Assembly (NCBI GenBank): GCA_023515745.1
Contig: JALECJ010000056.1
Span: forward strand, 1,344,373-1,408,372
Reading direction: 5' to 3'
From: Amoeboaphelidium protococcarum
Taxonomy: Eukaryota; Aphelidiomycota; Aphelidea
Length of the DNA: 64,000 bases
Shown: piece after piece, positions 48,715 through 61,363 of the stretch
Layout: every line of letters begins with the position of its first letter
How positions within the stretch are numbered: the stretch's first letter is position 1
Made by a program: the position numbers and the translations under genes
The notes under the pieces: model-generated
What the model was told of the DNA's origin: nothing
Databases searched by the model: none
Seen by the model: only the letters and a program-made list of their open reading frames with translations

Positions 48715-51700
48715 ATGGCTAATAAAAATTGGTTTTACATTCTTGTCGTAGGTGCTCTAGTTACGTCACTGCTAATAGTTTCTCTTGAGTATTGGAAAAG
48801 GCAATATTCGTATCCCTTCAATAGTTCCTCCAGACATGAAGCATCTGCTCAAGTCCCGGCTTTAGTTAAGAAGCAAATTAAGCCAATCCCTGTTATTCAA
48901 ATCGGCCCGTATTCCGATCTCTACGGCTGTGTGTTCTCAAAGCTGAATCCATCAGTTTCTGATCAGTTTAAAGTTGTGAATGTGGCCGGCCTGCCAAAGA
49001 TCAAAAATTTAGTTTATGCTTAAGAGAAGGTTGCATAGGATGTTTAAATTAGATAGCACTATATTGATTCTGATCAGGCTAATAGTGGTGTTTTGAAGGA
49101 ATATTTTTAATCTGTCGGAGATGCTTTGCAACTGTTGAGTCGACTCGGCAACGACAGCCTTTATGGAAACAAAACTCTCAATGATTTTAGTGGCGATTTT
49201 CGTCCACTGTGGTTGATGCAAAGTCCACTGTCTGTCAATGCGTTGGATTACTTATTAAATCACCTGCGCGATGCTGTCTGTGTCATCGACGTCTCTGACC
49301 CAAGACTTATACCATCATTAAATGCAAGCGCTTCATTTTCATACCACATTGTGAACTCTAATTGGCATAGGACTATGTAGTACGCTTTTACTCATTGTGA
49401 TTTGAACACTGCAATACTTTTTGATTCTGGTGAATCCTAAACGTGGCACGCTGCACTGACCCAACTGCAGAAGATTTATGATCAGGTTTCTGTAAATTAG
49501 ACGGCTCATAAGAACACCTCTGATTTTGAGCATTTGCCCAATTTTAGCTCCGATTGTTACAGAACCACGTAGGAGAAGAATAGTATCGAGTAGAATGTGT
49601 AGTTTTAGCTGACGCGCTACTTGAGTCCTGTGCAGAGCTAAATTTTCTCTCTTCTTTAAGATTATTTCCATGGGAAGTCTGCCGACTAAAGTGTGATATT
49701 CACCGCTGTTTTTAATCTATTCAAGTAATACAGTGTCCCGATTAGCACAAAGACACACATATTAGTCGAGAGTGGACCGTGCTAGATTTCGCCTCGTCAG
49801 CTACTGGCATTGAAGAGCCATTTCTTTGTCTATCCAGATGCGCAGGTCAATCTCTACAAGCTGGATGGTTTTAGTACATCTACTGTTGATGCTTTTGCAG
49901 GGATGAATGTCTAGTTTTAGCAGCTTGACTTTGCGATATTTTTTAATAATGATGATGATATAGGATTGCAGGACGTGTTTGCCCCACTCAAGTCGAAGTC
50001 TGATGAAGAATTGATGGAGATACTGCAAAATCCGATCTTGCTGTAGTTAACTCTCCTGTATACTCATGGTGGTGTGGCTTCAGATCTCGATACTGTGCTT
50101 ATTGATTATTTGCCATCTGACGAGAGCTATGTATTTAAACCATCGTTTCCTAATATGATGTATCTACACGCTAAATTTCCAGCTAAATCTGCAGTGGTCA
50201 AATCTATACTAGCATAGTTGGTCCGTGTTGTTGCTCAAGATGATTAGTTTCTCAGTGAGTACGATATCATTTATCAAGTTGTTGATTAGATGAAGAGCAC
50301 TTATACTGTTAAAATTATTGGAGGGATTGATGGACCATCGTAAATGCACATGTTTGGAGTGAATGACATTGTCTCCAAAGGCTTCAATGCATCTCAAGGA
50401 GCACAAGCTTAGATCTTGCAAAAACAAAATGTTGCCTTTTCTCTGTCTAATGAGTTATCCAAAGATTCCGTCATTCAACAGTCTTCAATCGTGGCCTAGT
50501 ACTTATGTGTCATTGATAGAGATCTCTGTATCAGTGCTCTGACTGTATTCATCGACTAAGCTGCTCCCCAATGCCGTCCCTTTTCTTGGGCCATCCATCG
50601 TCAGAAGCGCCACTTCATTCTCATTTGGACCACGGAGGTTGTTAAGTTTGAATCATGGAGATTAAAAGTGCTGGAGGCTCTGTTCTCGCAACACCCCTAT
50701 GCTGTTATTCATATCTTCACTAATCACCTGACTATTGATATGTTCAAAGAATTTGTAGATGCTGGATTCAAGATTGTCATAGAGCCTATAGATTACCCAG
50801 CTTTGATCCAAGCTACTCCTATCTAGCTATGGTATAACAATGTTACGATTTGGGAGAAAGGACCTTCATTTTATTCTCATATTACTGATGCACTTCGTGT
50901 TATACTGCTCTGGAAGCATGGAGGTACTTATATTGACTTTGATGTAATCATGCTCAAGAGTTTTCGTGCTTTGTAAAACTCAATTGGCCATGAGAGTTAC
51001 TTCATCAATGCGGCCATATCCACATTTGATAAAGGTCATCCATACTTATCGTGGGTGATGACCGAGTTTGCAGATCATTATATCATCGATATCTGGACAT
51101 GTGTTGGACCTATCTTGATTACAGATATTGCGGGGAAGTATAGGCGATAATATCCGAACGCGGTTCATGTCAGTGAAAATCCTCCAGTCCGCAACTTGCC
51201 ACAGAAAGCATCTGTGCACTTGAACATATACAACGCATCAACCTTCTATCCTATTCCGTGGTGGAATGCAACAGCGCCACGCTATATTAATGCCAGTTAG
51301 CTGGACTATAAAGAGTTGCGAGAGGTGAATGCCAATGCTTATACCTATCACATTTGGACTAAGATGTTCACCATTGAAAAGGTGTCTGGGTTTTCTCCAT
51401 GGAGCTTTCTTGATGTCCTTATAAAGTATAATAGTCTATGGGATCATAAGGGGCGTCTGTATAAAGATAGACGAGATGTTGGTTTATGGTTCCCTAATGG
51501 TATTGCTCCGCTGCAAGATTTCACGATTTTGGTCTGGGTGCAAACATGTTCTGTGAATTTCCAGAAGGAATTTACCGCTTTAATTGAGAGTGTTGGATCT
51601 TAATACCCCCTGTTACGTGTCATTGCTTTGTCTGAGGCTGATCTAACCGTACCATAAAATATGGTGGGTGTTGTCGACGTTTATGTGGAAAAAGAGTCCA

Positions 51701-52197
51701 TGTCTTTTGGAAAAGCACTGAGCACTCTGGTAAATTTATCATCTACAAACTACTTTTTATACGTTGAGTAGTCCATGACATTTGGCAGTAAATAAGATGT
51801 CGATCTGGAGAATTTGGTGAGCGTAGTCTAGATGAGAAGAGACATCTCAATGCTAAGTATCCCCGTACGTAAATTTCCGGATGCCTTGTCTTATCATAGT
51901 TTTGTGAAAACTGGTGAATCTTTATCACTGTGCGCCTATGCTCACGCTCCTACCTAGTTTAACCGCTACGTAAAGTGCGATTACGTAAGTGCTGCTTTCT
52001 TAGCCAGAACTGGTGCTTTTAAGGATCCCTCCCCAGATTTGAAGTCTATTGGTGACTTATACTATCATTAATGGATGAACGGGGGCGATGTTTTTGCTGA
52101 TGTTAAAAGTTTTATTAAGTAAAGTAACCAAACGTGTTGTGGAGAATGCTAAAAGTCTCTGCAAAGATATTAAAATTTGATGAAAGATTCCTGTTGA
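48715..52197 (+). CDS. Multidomain glycosyltransferase: two GT32-like domains and a GT2/GT12-like domain
   Basis: 1160 residues, unspliced; TM anchor ~6-25. Domain A (to ~560): LLYTHGGVASDLDTVLID, a GT32-type block with DLD. Domain B (~630-860): FILIWTTEVVKFESWR, IEPIDYPALIQATP, then DALRVILLWKHGGTYIDFDVI with DFD, as in alpha-1,4-GlcNAc/Gal transferases (A4GALT/A4GNT). Domain C (~930-1145): FTILVWVQTCSVNFQKEF, SFGKALSTLVN, YFLYVEQSMTF and DISMLSIPVRKFPD, a layout like B4GALNT1 (GT12) but with EQS where DDD is expected. Probably a Golgi polymerase-like enzyme with alternating activities, or one active domain among decayed ones. Followed 165 bp later by the inverted-repeat edge. Confidence 0.82.
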
Positions 52198-52361
52198 TGA
52201 TATGAATATATTTAATAATTGTTATATCACCATGTTTCTTTTGTTTCTTGTTAAAGGGGGGGGGGTGGTGGCTGTACTCAGCCGCAATTAGATCGACTGT
52301 TGTGTTAATCGGAAGGTGTCGCTTGCGTCTTAAGTCTGAAAAGTAAAGGACTTATTAAAAT

Positions 52362-55300
52362 TAAGCCCGCGTTGCACTTTAAGAACTTTAATTGTGTAGA
52401 CGCGTCCAACTGAACAATTCGCAAATATAGATGTATCAATCAATGAGGAGATCAAGAGACAACTGGTTTGCTTAAATTGGAGTAGCTGATCACATGACCG
52501 TAGTTCCAACTGGTCAACTTCTTGGAAGCTCTCGACTAGTTACCCTGCAGGGGAGAGAATCGTAAGTTATTCTTGAAGTTACATCTAGCACAGCAACAAC
52601 TAATTCTTCTACTGCCGTTTCACCGGATCGGCTGATTCGCTTATATCATAACCATCAGGATCAATGAAAAATCAGGACTTAGCAATCTAGTTAAAAAGAC
52701 GAAAATATTAAAAGGACGAGTGGGACGTGAATGAAGTTCAGGTAAGTATGCTAGAAGTCATATAGGATAAACAGCTGTCTTGAAAGGTAAGTTAAAGGCC
52801 GACATTTGAAATATTATTGGCCCAGCCCTCCGATTAGTTGATAGGCACACCAGAGCACCAATTACCGTAGGTAACTTTTTAGATACGGTAAAAACATGGA
52901 AATATACAGTATGTGCTGTAATGTGTGATCTTCTTAAAAATATATAATTAAGACTTTCGATCAGTAGAATCAATTGTCTTATAACCGTACTTCTTCACAG
53001 TACAGGAAACCAAGTGAAATGATGAACGAATTATAATATTGTACATGTTCTCCTGACCTGATTGATTTGATTAGAAAGTTTCAGTAGTTCTCTCTCGGCT
53101 CTGTAAGTTCAAAAGCATGCGCGTTAGTCCTTCATATGGGTCGCAACTTTGCAGGTCGCCTCACTTTATTGATGTATTATTGGTCTCGCGGAAGCGAATC
53201 GTCTCTTGCGCGTTGATGGATGATCTGTTTATATTGAGTACCACAGTTCATTCATCAATTATACAGTATACAATTGAATGAAATGAGTCCTTTTTTATTA
53301 TATTGTGTAGAAAATAGACTACTAAGAGAAGAATTCCGCAAAGTCTTCGCGCTTAAAGTGGGCTGAGGACTCGCAAGGCACTGAAACGACTACATGTACA
53401 GCATTAGTAACAGAAAGTTGAAATCAAAGAATCACAATGCGCCAACTCCGACCATGGTAACTATTACATACACTTTGAAGGCTTTGTATATAATTAGATG
53501 AATTTACATAAGTAAAGATAGTCAAGCCCAATCATTCGCCAAGTTGTCGCTATAACAACAGCCTCTAGGATCTGTCTATTTTTAAATCCATACCAACCTT
53601 TGCAACTAACGGCGGTACTGCTTTCATGTAAGTCTTTCTAGCTTTCTCTTAATAATATTGAACTCACATTATCAACCATACAAAGCCACAAAATGATGCT
53701 TGCAAGATAAATATTTAAAAAATCCTTTCTCGTGCGACTTGCAATCATTGGTATCTTCTATGTGCTGATGCAGGCTGTCCATCCTGGTACGTCCAAGTCT
53801 AATATTAATCAGGGGCTGAAACCGTCTACTGTTGAAACGGATTCAAAATCTTCATAGTTGAAACGCTTTTAATCTGCACAGGAAAATGTGGAATAATATT
53901 CAGCGGTTCCCACTAACATATACACCACCTTTCGATGCAAAAATAAGAAGCTTGTGGTCAATGGTCAAGCGTCGAATAAGGAAGCTCATGTATGTCATTT
54001 TAAGAACTTATGCATAAAGAACGGGCAGTTTGTTGCTGCCTTCCGCAAAGATGGACGGGATCGTCCGCCATTCATGTTTGTCACTAATAAGAAATACTCC
54101 AGTAGGCGCAATGTAATGACCAGCCCATTCCTGGCTGAGGATAATAGGGATCATCGATACGGATTTACACGTCGTCAAGGATTGGAGAAAGAGTACGGGT
54201 AAGGCTCGATATAGATTCAGGCTGTTGATGGCCCATTGAAGGTTGCCGGCAATTCTGAAGTAGTGTACCATCGCGAACTCGCTGCAATATCCTCACTCTA
54301 CGCTGCTGGAAATGCTGGTCACATGCTTTGGGAAACTTTCGCTCCATCATTTGGAGCAGCCGAGTTCTTGTCTGTTGGTAGTAGCGGTAGTATGCCACGA
54401 CGTGTATTGTTTCCTTAAAGCTGTGCCCACCCTGACAAAGATGTTCTTTACGAGTACCCTCTCAGGAACTGCCTCTACTTCACTGCCAATTATTTGGGGG
54501 TAGTCTCGGACTAGGCGCCATACGTGGTCACCGAGATGAATGATGGCAAGACTACTTGCTTTAGTGATGTTGTTTTGAGTAACGAATGGTTCAACGGGTT
54601 TGTTCATGAAGATCCCATTTCAATTACTGTTGCGCACAAGAGCATGCGCAATTATATATATAAACGGTTGAATGTGACCTCATAAAATGGATTTTAGCCG
54701 AAGAAGTCTCTAACATTCCTTGTGTAATTCAAGAAAAGCGGGCGACATGGTCGTATGTTCTAGAACGCAACTGCCGTCCTCGAGATTGTCAAATAGACCA
54801 TAAAAAAGTCCTAGGTGCCTATAGAACTCAAAGTGTTAGATCTGGAAAACACGTCGATCCAAGACTAGATTCGCGCCATTGCCTCCGCCGATATTTACTT
54901 TACTAATGGTGGCAGTGGATTCTATCTTTCGAACATGCTCCCAGATGGAGCCATTGTGATAGCGCCTGCTCAGTGTGACATCCGCCAATGGGTTTCTGAA
55001 GAAAGGCGCAATATATTGAGCCATGAATCTAGCGTCAATCCGCAATGGTATTATCGACTAGAAGAGCCGAAAGATGCATTTGTTGAGTGCACTCCGTTTG
55101 AAATTAATATGCTAAACTCACTTGGCTATATAGACATTTATCCTATACCGATCAGACCGGAAGATGTGCAGCTCAGCTCCAACTTTTACGTACAACCTCA
55201 TATTGTTCAAGAGACGGTCATGAGGGCCATTCTAGTGAAAAGCGATTCAGTAACGATGGTATCGGATAGATATGACTAAAAGTGAATTATAAAATGTCTG

Positions 55301-55446
55301 GGATATGAGATTAATAGAATGTTGATTTTAAAAATGCCACATGGAGACTTAGGAACCACCAGGCTATAATCATCTGCATTTAGACGTTACAATGGAATCG
55401 ATCTTCAACCTAAGGATCATTATTGTACTTTTTACACGAATATCAT
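52362..55446. repeat. Right arm of the 3,085-bp inverted repeat
   Basis: Inverse copy of 35341-38425, co-linear without indels. Contains the second GT61 gene and its upstream region (52362-53692, no gene). Outside the inner edge lies the C-terminus of the GT32 gene and a ten-G run at 52256-52265; outside the other edge (55447) the sequence is unrelated to the chitinase promoter that borders the left arm. Confidence 0.92.
53693..55285 (+). CDS. GT61-family glycosyltransferase (right copy)
   Basis: 530 residues, same product as the gene at 35502-37094 apart from Leu for Val in MRAILVKSDS. TM anchor and the NAGHMLWETF and GGSGFYLSNMLPDG motifs are unchanged and the frame is intact, so both copies can be functional. 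TAA/TAG codons sit in the same places. Its chitinase partner is 6.9 kb away here instead of 0.4 kb as on the left. Confidence 0.88.
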
Positions 55447-55985
55447 TGTATATGTCACCATAGCCTTTGATCATTTCAAGTAGTACTTTATACCGTATCA
55501 TAGGTCCGTTTCTATCATCGTAATGTCACGTTAAATGATTTCAAGATGTTCCAATTACTTAATACTTCAACAAGGCGCTGCTCTTTTTACAATTTACATT
55601 GAAAGAACCAACTTCTAAAGATTCGCTCGACTCTCTACTATGCCCGCTTCATTACGTTCGTAACTTAACAAACGTTATTTTTAATAAAACCACAAAATTT
55701 GCCGTGTAATTTCAGACACCGCCCAAATCTGCAGATTTTACGCTTGACTTTGACATTAAATATGCGAGTCAAAACTTTTCGCGTATAGAAATGATGGTAA
55801 GACGGTCAAGAAACTAGCTAATGACATTGAATAGTAAACAAAAAAATTTCATTATCAAAAATATAAGTCCTTTACAATGTATGTGAAACTATAACTGCAT
55901 CGGAGGGTATCAATTTAAATGGGCATCAGAAAAGTGCATTAACAATCGTGACACGAACGCAACAATGTAAGAATCAATGTTGTGA
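55447..55985. other. Gene-free stretch
   Basis: A/T-rich region between the right repeat arm and the SEC22 stop codon; no gene or repeat seen. Confidence 0.5.
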
Positions 55986-56732
55986 TCAAAACCAGTACAT
56001 TCTAACATAGAGAACAAATAGTACAATCACCACAATGATGACTGGTGTGCCATACTTGCGATACAGAGCTTGCCAATTCAAATTCTTCGCGTCCTTCAGA
56101 TACTTGGCGCTCTCAGACTTTAGTTGCCCCGATACTTCCGACATTCGATTAAGAGCATCTTATCTACCGAGAACATCTTGAATATTCTTGGTCATAATCC
56201 TATGGACATCATTCAGATCTTCATTCAATTTCGACATGTTCCTCTGAGTACGAGAGTCCTTGTACTACTTCTTCACTTTCTAAATAAAAGTATCGAATTT
56301 GACGAATGCATACGGTCTTGCAGCCTATTATACTTGAGATCCGTAATTTATGTCAAATTCCTTTTATAATTCATCCAAGTAGGCGAACGCTAATCTCTTT
56401 GGGTAAGTCTTGTCAGTGAGAACGAGATACACAACCCGGCTCTCCACAATGTAATGGAAGACGTACTGACCAGCCTCCACCGTGCATCTACTTTCATCTG
56501 GATTGACATACTATCCACCATTAGAAGATGATGAGATTTTCTTAAATAGCTACTTTGCCAAGTTCTTGTATTCTGTCAAGTCTTCAGTCTACACTATATA
56601 GACAGTCATTAAATAAAGTTATGAAATGAGTTGAATACAGATTCACAATGATAAGCTTACCACGTCGTCATCCATTGATGCGGCCAACGGTAATCCATCT
56701 GAAATCCTGGCTAAAATTGTAGTTTTCACCAT
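55986..56732 (-). CDS. SEC22: SEC22-type longin R-SNARE
   Basis: Exon 1 56661-56732, intron 56589-56660 (72 nt), exon 2 55986-56588; 224 residues. Longin domain starts MVKTTILARISDGLPLAASM and continues SRCTVEAGQYVFHYIVESRVVYLVL, LAFAYLDELQKEF, RPYAFVKFDTFIQK. The SNARE motif has the central Arg (VHRIMTKNIQDVLGRQDALN), then a C-terminal anchor (VIIVVIVLFVLYVRMYWF). Functions in ER-Golgi vesicle fusion. The splice site is set by the phase: the acceptor ...GTGTAG keeps TEDLTEYK in frame. Length matches human SEC22B (215). Confidence 0.95.
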
Positions 56733-57090
56733 CCTGAATTTACGTTTACAGTTGAAAAGTCGTTAATCTTGGTTAAGTGATAATAAAAGTTATTGCGACT
56801 GTTCTCTAATTATCTGAATTTGAAGGAAAGAAAAGGGTGAGTGAGTGAGTGAAGGAGAGAGAGAGAGAGAGAGAGAGAGAATGGCGGGTAGAAAACTGTT
56901 CGGACAATTGGCATTATGCTGCTGAGAACTTTGTAATAAACTTACAAGTCATAAAAAGGTATCAGCATTAGATATAAAGGCCAAATTTAAAATGTATTCA
57001 GTTCATAAAACTTCCTTTCTGTAATTACTTAAACTCAAACTACGCGCAATGCGATGAGCAACGCGTTACAATCAACATATCAAGGCAATT
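56733..57090 (-). promoter_or_regulatory. SEC22 upstream region with (GA)n, i.e. CT on the sense strand
   Basis: (GTGA)n at 56837-56850 followed by (GA)n at 56855-56880 on the + strand; read on the SEC22 strand this is a CT tract 105-150 bp before its ATG. No gene seen up to the quinone oxidoreductase stop at 57091. Confidence 0.5.
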
Positions 57091-58381
57091 TCAGGCGCAT
57101 TTTAACACCAGTTTCCCAGTGCTTTTTCCTCCTACAAGTGAATAAATGATATAATTTGATTAAAAGAGGTTATTAATACCTTCCAAGTCACTATGAGCCT
57201 ATGAAACATTGTCCAAATCATACACTTTACTAATGTCAATCTTGACTTCACCTTCGACCAACATTGCGAAAAACTTTTGAGACACTACATACACAAGCAT
57301 ACAAAATCATAATAAGCATAAGTTGACTCAACCACACTGAACATACATCTATCAAAATCCTCTTTAGTAGAGATAAACTCCATTAAAGAGGGACGCGCAA
57401 GATTCTTGGCACCTTTACTCAGACGCAGAATGTCAAATGGCGGCACAGGACCTGATGCTCCACCAAACAACAAAAGCCATCCACGTTTGGCCACACAGTC
57501 GAGACTGACATCGAACGTGGACTTTCCCACACCATCATATACGACATTGCAGCCAGCACCACCAGTAATCTTCATCACCTCGTCATACACGCTGACACCA
57601 GGCTTCGAGTACAAGATGACATGATCACATCCATTCTTGCGAGCAATCTCAGCCTTCTCCTCTGAAGACGTAGTACCAATTACAGTCTTGACTTTAAAGT
57701 GATTTTTGCAAATCTGCGATAAAATCTATCCAACTCCACCAGCTGCAGCATGAATTAACACCGTGTCACTCTACTTCACCTGATACACTTCAGAACTCAG
57801 AACTAACGAGGTCAAACCAGCCACACTATAAACGGAGCCCATCTCAAAACTAACACCATCTGGTAACACGGTAGTTTAAGCAACAAACACACACGCATAC
57901 ATTAAAACGTACAGAGGCTCAAAGATTAGATAGAACGTTAACTAAAACATTATGTACCTGCATTGGCGGCAGTGAACTCGGCGTAAGAACCTGGTGAGAA
58001 GTACGCGACACGATCACCAACGCGAATATGCTTGACATCCTCAGATACTCTCTCCACAACACCCGCACCTTCTCTACACAAAGATACAGTAAGGATATAA
58101 TTCCATATTAGCCTAGATAATGACATCCGTACCTTCCAGGAGTGAATGGTAGAGGCAACTTGTACTATCCCGTCCGGTGATAAATGTCAATAAAGTTAAC
58201 GCCAGAGTAGTGATTGCGAACCAACACTTGTCCTACACTTACTTTCACAGTGAACATGACTTACTTCATAATTCAACATTAAATGTTATGAGACATTACC
58301 TGGCTTCAAGTCTGGTTGAGGTAAATCGCGCACCTGCAAGACCTCAACGCCTCCAGTCTATGATACTTGAATTGCTTTCAT
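57091..58381 (-). CDS. Quinone oxidoreductase (zeta-crystallin-like), six exons
   Basis: Exons (transcript order) 58300-58381, 58133-58232, 57958-58073, 57333-57859, 57180-57273, 57091-57131; introns of 67, 59, 98, 59 and 48 nt; about 319 residues. MKAIQVSQTGGVEVLQ, VRNHYSGVNFIDIYHRTG, TPGREGAGVVERV, GDRVAYF, the NADPH-binding HAAAGGVGQILSQICK, GCNVVYDGVGKSTF and C-terminal STGKLVLK are all as in NADPH:quinone reductases without structural zinc (yeast Zta1). Exons 1-4 and 6 are set by conserved residues; the exon 4/5 junction is uncertain (donor 57333 or 57338; acceptor 57273 or 57284), changing only a few residues around MFSV/FFAML. Most intron-rich gene of the window. Confidence 0.9.
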
Positions 58382-58762
58382 GCTAATACTAGTGCTTTTC
58401 AATTATTAGTTCAATCTAACGAAATTCGCTGATGTGCTTAAACGGCAAAGACTCACGCGATTCATCATCATCTTTCACAAAAAATAGAAAGAAATCATTT
58501 TTAAAGAGTCATACTTTAACACAGATATTTGCAGGATCAGTAAATAGAAAGGATGTCATTACATTAATTTTATACAACACATAGATAGATCATCTTTACA
58601 TGGTGGTGCTAGACATCGCGTCGTTGATGTATGATGTTTATCTTTTGGGCTCCTGCTTGAAACGAGTTTCTATTTCTCCTTTTAAATTTTCTTTGTACAG
58701 TAGAATTAAAGTAATCTTTATATAAAAGTTCTTCTAAGTGCATAATTAAAGTGAATAAAGAT
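58382..58762. promoter_or_regulatory. Divergent promoter region
   Basis: Between the quinone oxidoreductase (-) and the F-BAR/RhoGAP gene (+). A/T-rich, no CT tract or gene recognised. Confidence 0.35.
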
Positions 58763-61363
58763 ATGAGATTTGAAGAATGTTTTTGGAATGGAGATGATAC
58801 TGATGGCCCAAACTAGATGCTGCATCACAAGATTGAATAAGGATAGGTGGAATAGCTGGAAGTGCTGCAATTCTGTCAAGAGTTGGCAACTATCCATAAC
58901 AATTATGCTCAGTAGTTGAAAAGTTTATTGTACAAGTAGCCAAACATAATGGCAAGTATTAGTTAACTCGGCATTGGATCAATGAGAAATCAGCCCGCTA
59001 GTCCTACCCATCCATAACAGTAGTAGTAGAACACATCTTCTGCTGATGACTGGTTCAATCGAGACGGATTCGGTAAGGATGAAGGAGCATCGCTAAAGCG
59101 GGCGTATGGCTAGATAAAGTCAGAAATTGATAGATTTTGTGATGAAAACTTTGCGTTTGCCACCTTGTTAAGGGAGAATGTTGTGGATTCCCTGCGTCTA
59201 TGGTTGGAGGAGAGTAAAAAGATTTGGAAGTAGAAGCGAACGTAGGTGGACACTGCTGCAAAGTTGATTGTAAAATGCCGCGATAAGGTTGACAGAACTA
59301 GGGATACGTATTTGAAGAGCTGTGCCGTTACTAAAGAATTAAGACTGCAATTACCCTCAGATGATGTTGCTGGAGATTCAGAAGGTAATGGTGGTCAATA
59401 GATGGATGTAGTGACTGTTCAACTTGGTCAGACTCCGGTTGGCTAGTTTGAACTCAAATAGCTTCTGGTTCGTATGCAGTCAGAAATAGCCAGCAAGGAG
59501 ATGAAGTATCCATTTATGGGCACCTATGTCTGTGTCAGTGGGAAAGATCTTTAGCTATGGTTGGATAACAATTTGGATGAGAAGTTTAGAGAGAGTGACA
59601 ACTTTGCTCAAGATGTCGCGTAGAGTCTGCTCGATAATGACTATATTCGGTACATGGGCAGGGGTAAGTAGTTTGTGAATAAGGACAATTATTTTTATGC
59701 ATGGAATAGAACTGATGCTGATATTATTCGAGCCAAATTTCAGTCTGCTCTTAATGATAGCGTTCATTGTGAAGAGGCATACAAAGATGCACTGTAGTCT
59801 GCCAATAATGCCTGTGCAGAGTATGAGAGGATCTATACGGAGCATCTAGCCTTCACTTAGAATCTTGAGCTGTCGCGGATTGCCTCTATTAAATAGGGAT
59901 TACACACTTTAGGAAATTCCATGAGTGGTCTTTCAGCCACCATGTAGAATATGTGTAATTCTATGCTTGTGTCATTGGAGACGGTTAATGCCGAAAAGGA
60001 TCTGGAGGTGTTATGTTCACGCCATCAGTTTGGCGTCATGAGACCTCCTCCGTTTGTATACTCTCCCTTTGATTAATCTGCGGCCACTTCATCGGTATTC
60101 GGCGTGGAAGTAGCAGACTTTTGCTCTCATCACAATGTAGATTGTCCCTGGATTGTTCGCGGTATCATTGATCAGCTGAAAGGTCATGCTACTGTTTCTT
60201 AAGCATCCGAAGAATAGCTTTCCTTGTGGCTTCAATCTTTGGATGTGAATGTGATTGAAGTCGCTGCTGCCAGAAATAAATTGGATAAGCCACAAGAATG
60301 TGATCTGTAACAATTTTCTGTTCCTGTCCTGTTGGCTGTTCTTCGACGATACTTTATGGAACTTCCATCTCCTTTGTTGGACGTGGAGCTGTTCGCCAAA
60401 GAAGAGCTATCAGTGGACTTTGTCAAAAGTATCATGTATAAATCTGATGAATGCAGGCGCTAGATCATGACTATTCTATTGTAATCATGGAGTTTTCTGG
60501 TAGAATTTGAGACTAATTAGTCAAATGAGTTCATCGAATGCTGGGCTCCGGTGTTGATTAGATCAAACAGTGACCATCTTAAATTTGCCGTTAAAGACTC
60601 TGTGATTATTATGAAATTTTTGCTGAATAATATGCAACAGCTGTTTCGGATTGATATTCAGCCATAGCATGAGATTAATCGATAGTAATCTGCTATTTCA
60701 GTGGTGGAGCCAGTAGATTCTCATGATCATCGTGACTCTGTTGATCATCCTCCGAAATCTCCTCTTCCTCATGCAGCTTCTGAATAAAATGCTGCCGCTG
60801 CGACAGTTGAAGACAATGGTGACATGGCTTTGGAGTAGGTGGATTTAAAATCTCCATCCTCTGAGGGGACCAAGGGTTCTGCAGCTGTTATGATGGACAG
60901 TTCTTAGCATGAAGATGGTGGTGATAATTAATAAGCTGATGATGTTAACAACTCAGATGAGGATGCATAGAAATCGGCAGCAGACAATGTTGAAGTGCAA
61001 AGTCCACCGGGTTCTTCATCTGAAGAGGAATAGAATTTTGACTTTAAGCCAGCATATGTCGCCTAAGATGACAATGCTAGTGCTGAAGCTAGTGGTGGCG
61101 ATGTACGGTCAGATTAAAGTATGGAGGAGGTTAAATTGGACGCTGAAGTTGATCAAGATAATGAAAAACCGCAATCACCTGTTAGTGCTCAAGAGACTTT
61201 CTCAGTCCATGAGAAGCAGATGGATAGTGGTCAAGATTAAGATCAGGAATAAGAGGAGGATATAGTGTCTAATAAAGAAGACAAAGCTGAAGCTTAGAAG
61301 GAAATGGACACTGTATTAAGCCAGAGTACCAGATCAGACGAAGAGTTTCATGATTTACAATGA
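58763..61363 (+). CDS. F-BAR / DEP / RhoGAP protein (fungal Rgd2-like)
   Basis: 866 residues, unspliced. F-BAR domain: FEECFWNGDDTDG at the start, CQELATIHNNYAQQLKSL, and a long helical part to ~400 interrupted by a DEP-like domain at ~230-320 (YVCVSGKDLQLWLDNN ... YIRYMGRGKQFVNKDNYFY). RhoGAP domain ~445-640: FGVEVADFCSHHNVDCPWIV, VPVLLAVLRRYFMELPSPLL, NQSNEFIECWAPVLIRS. The usual arginine finger (GIxRxSG) is not evident; the matching segment reads LSLWLQSLDVNVIEVAAAR. C-terminal ~220 residues are acidic and low-complexity. Links membrane curvature to Rho GTPase signalling. Domain order matches fungal Rgd2-type proteins. Confidence 0.88.
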
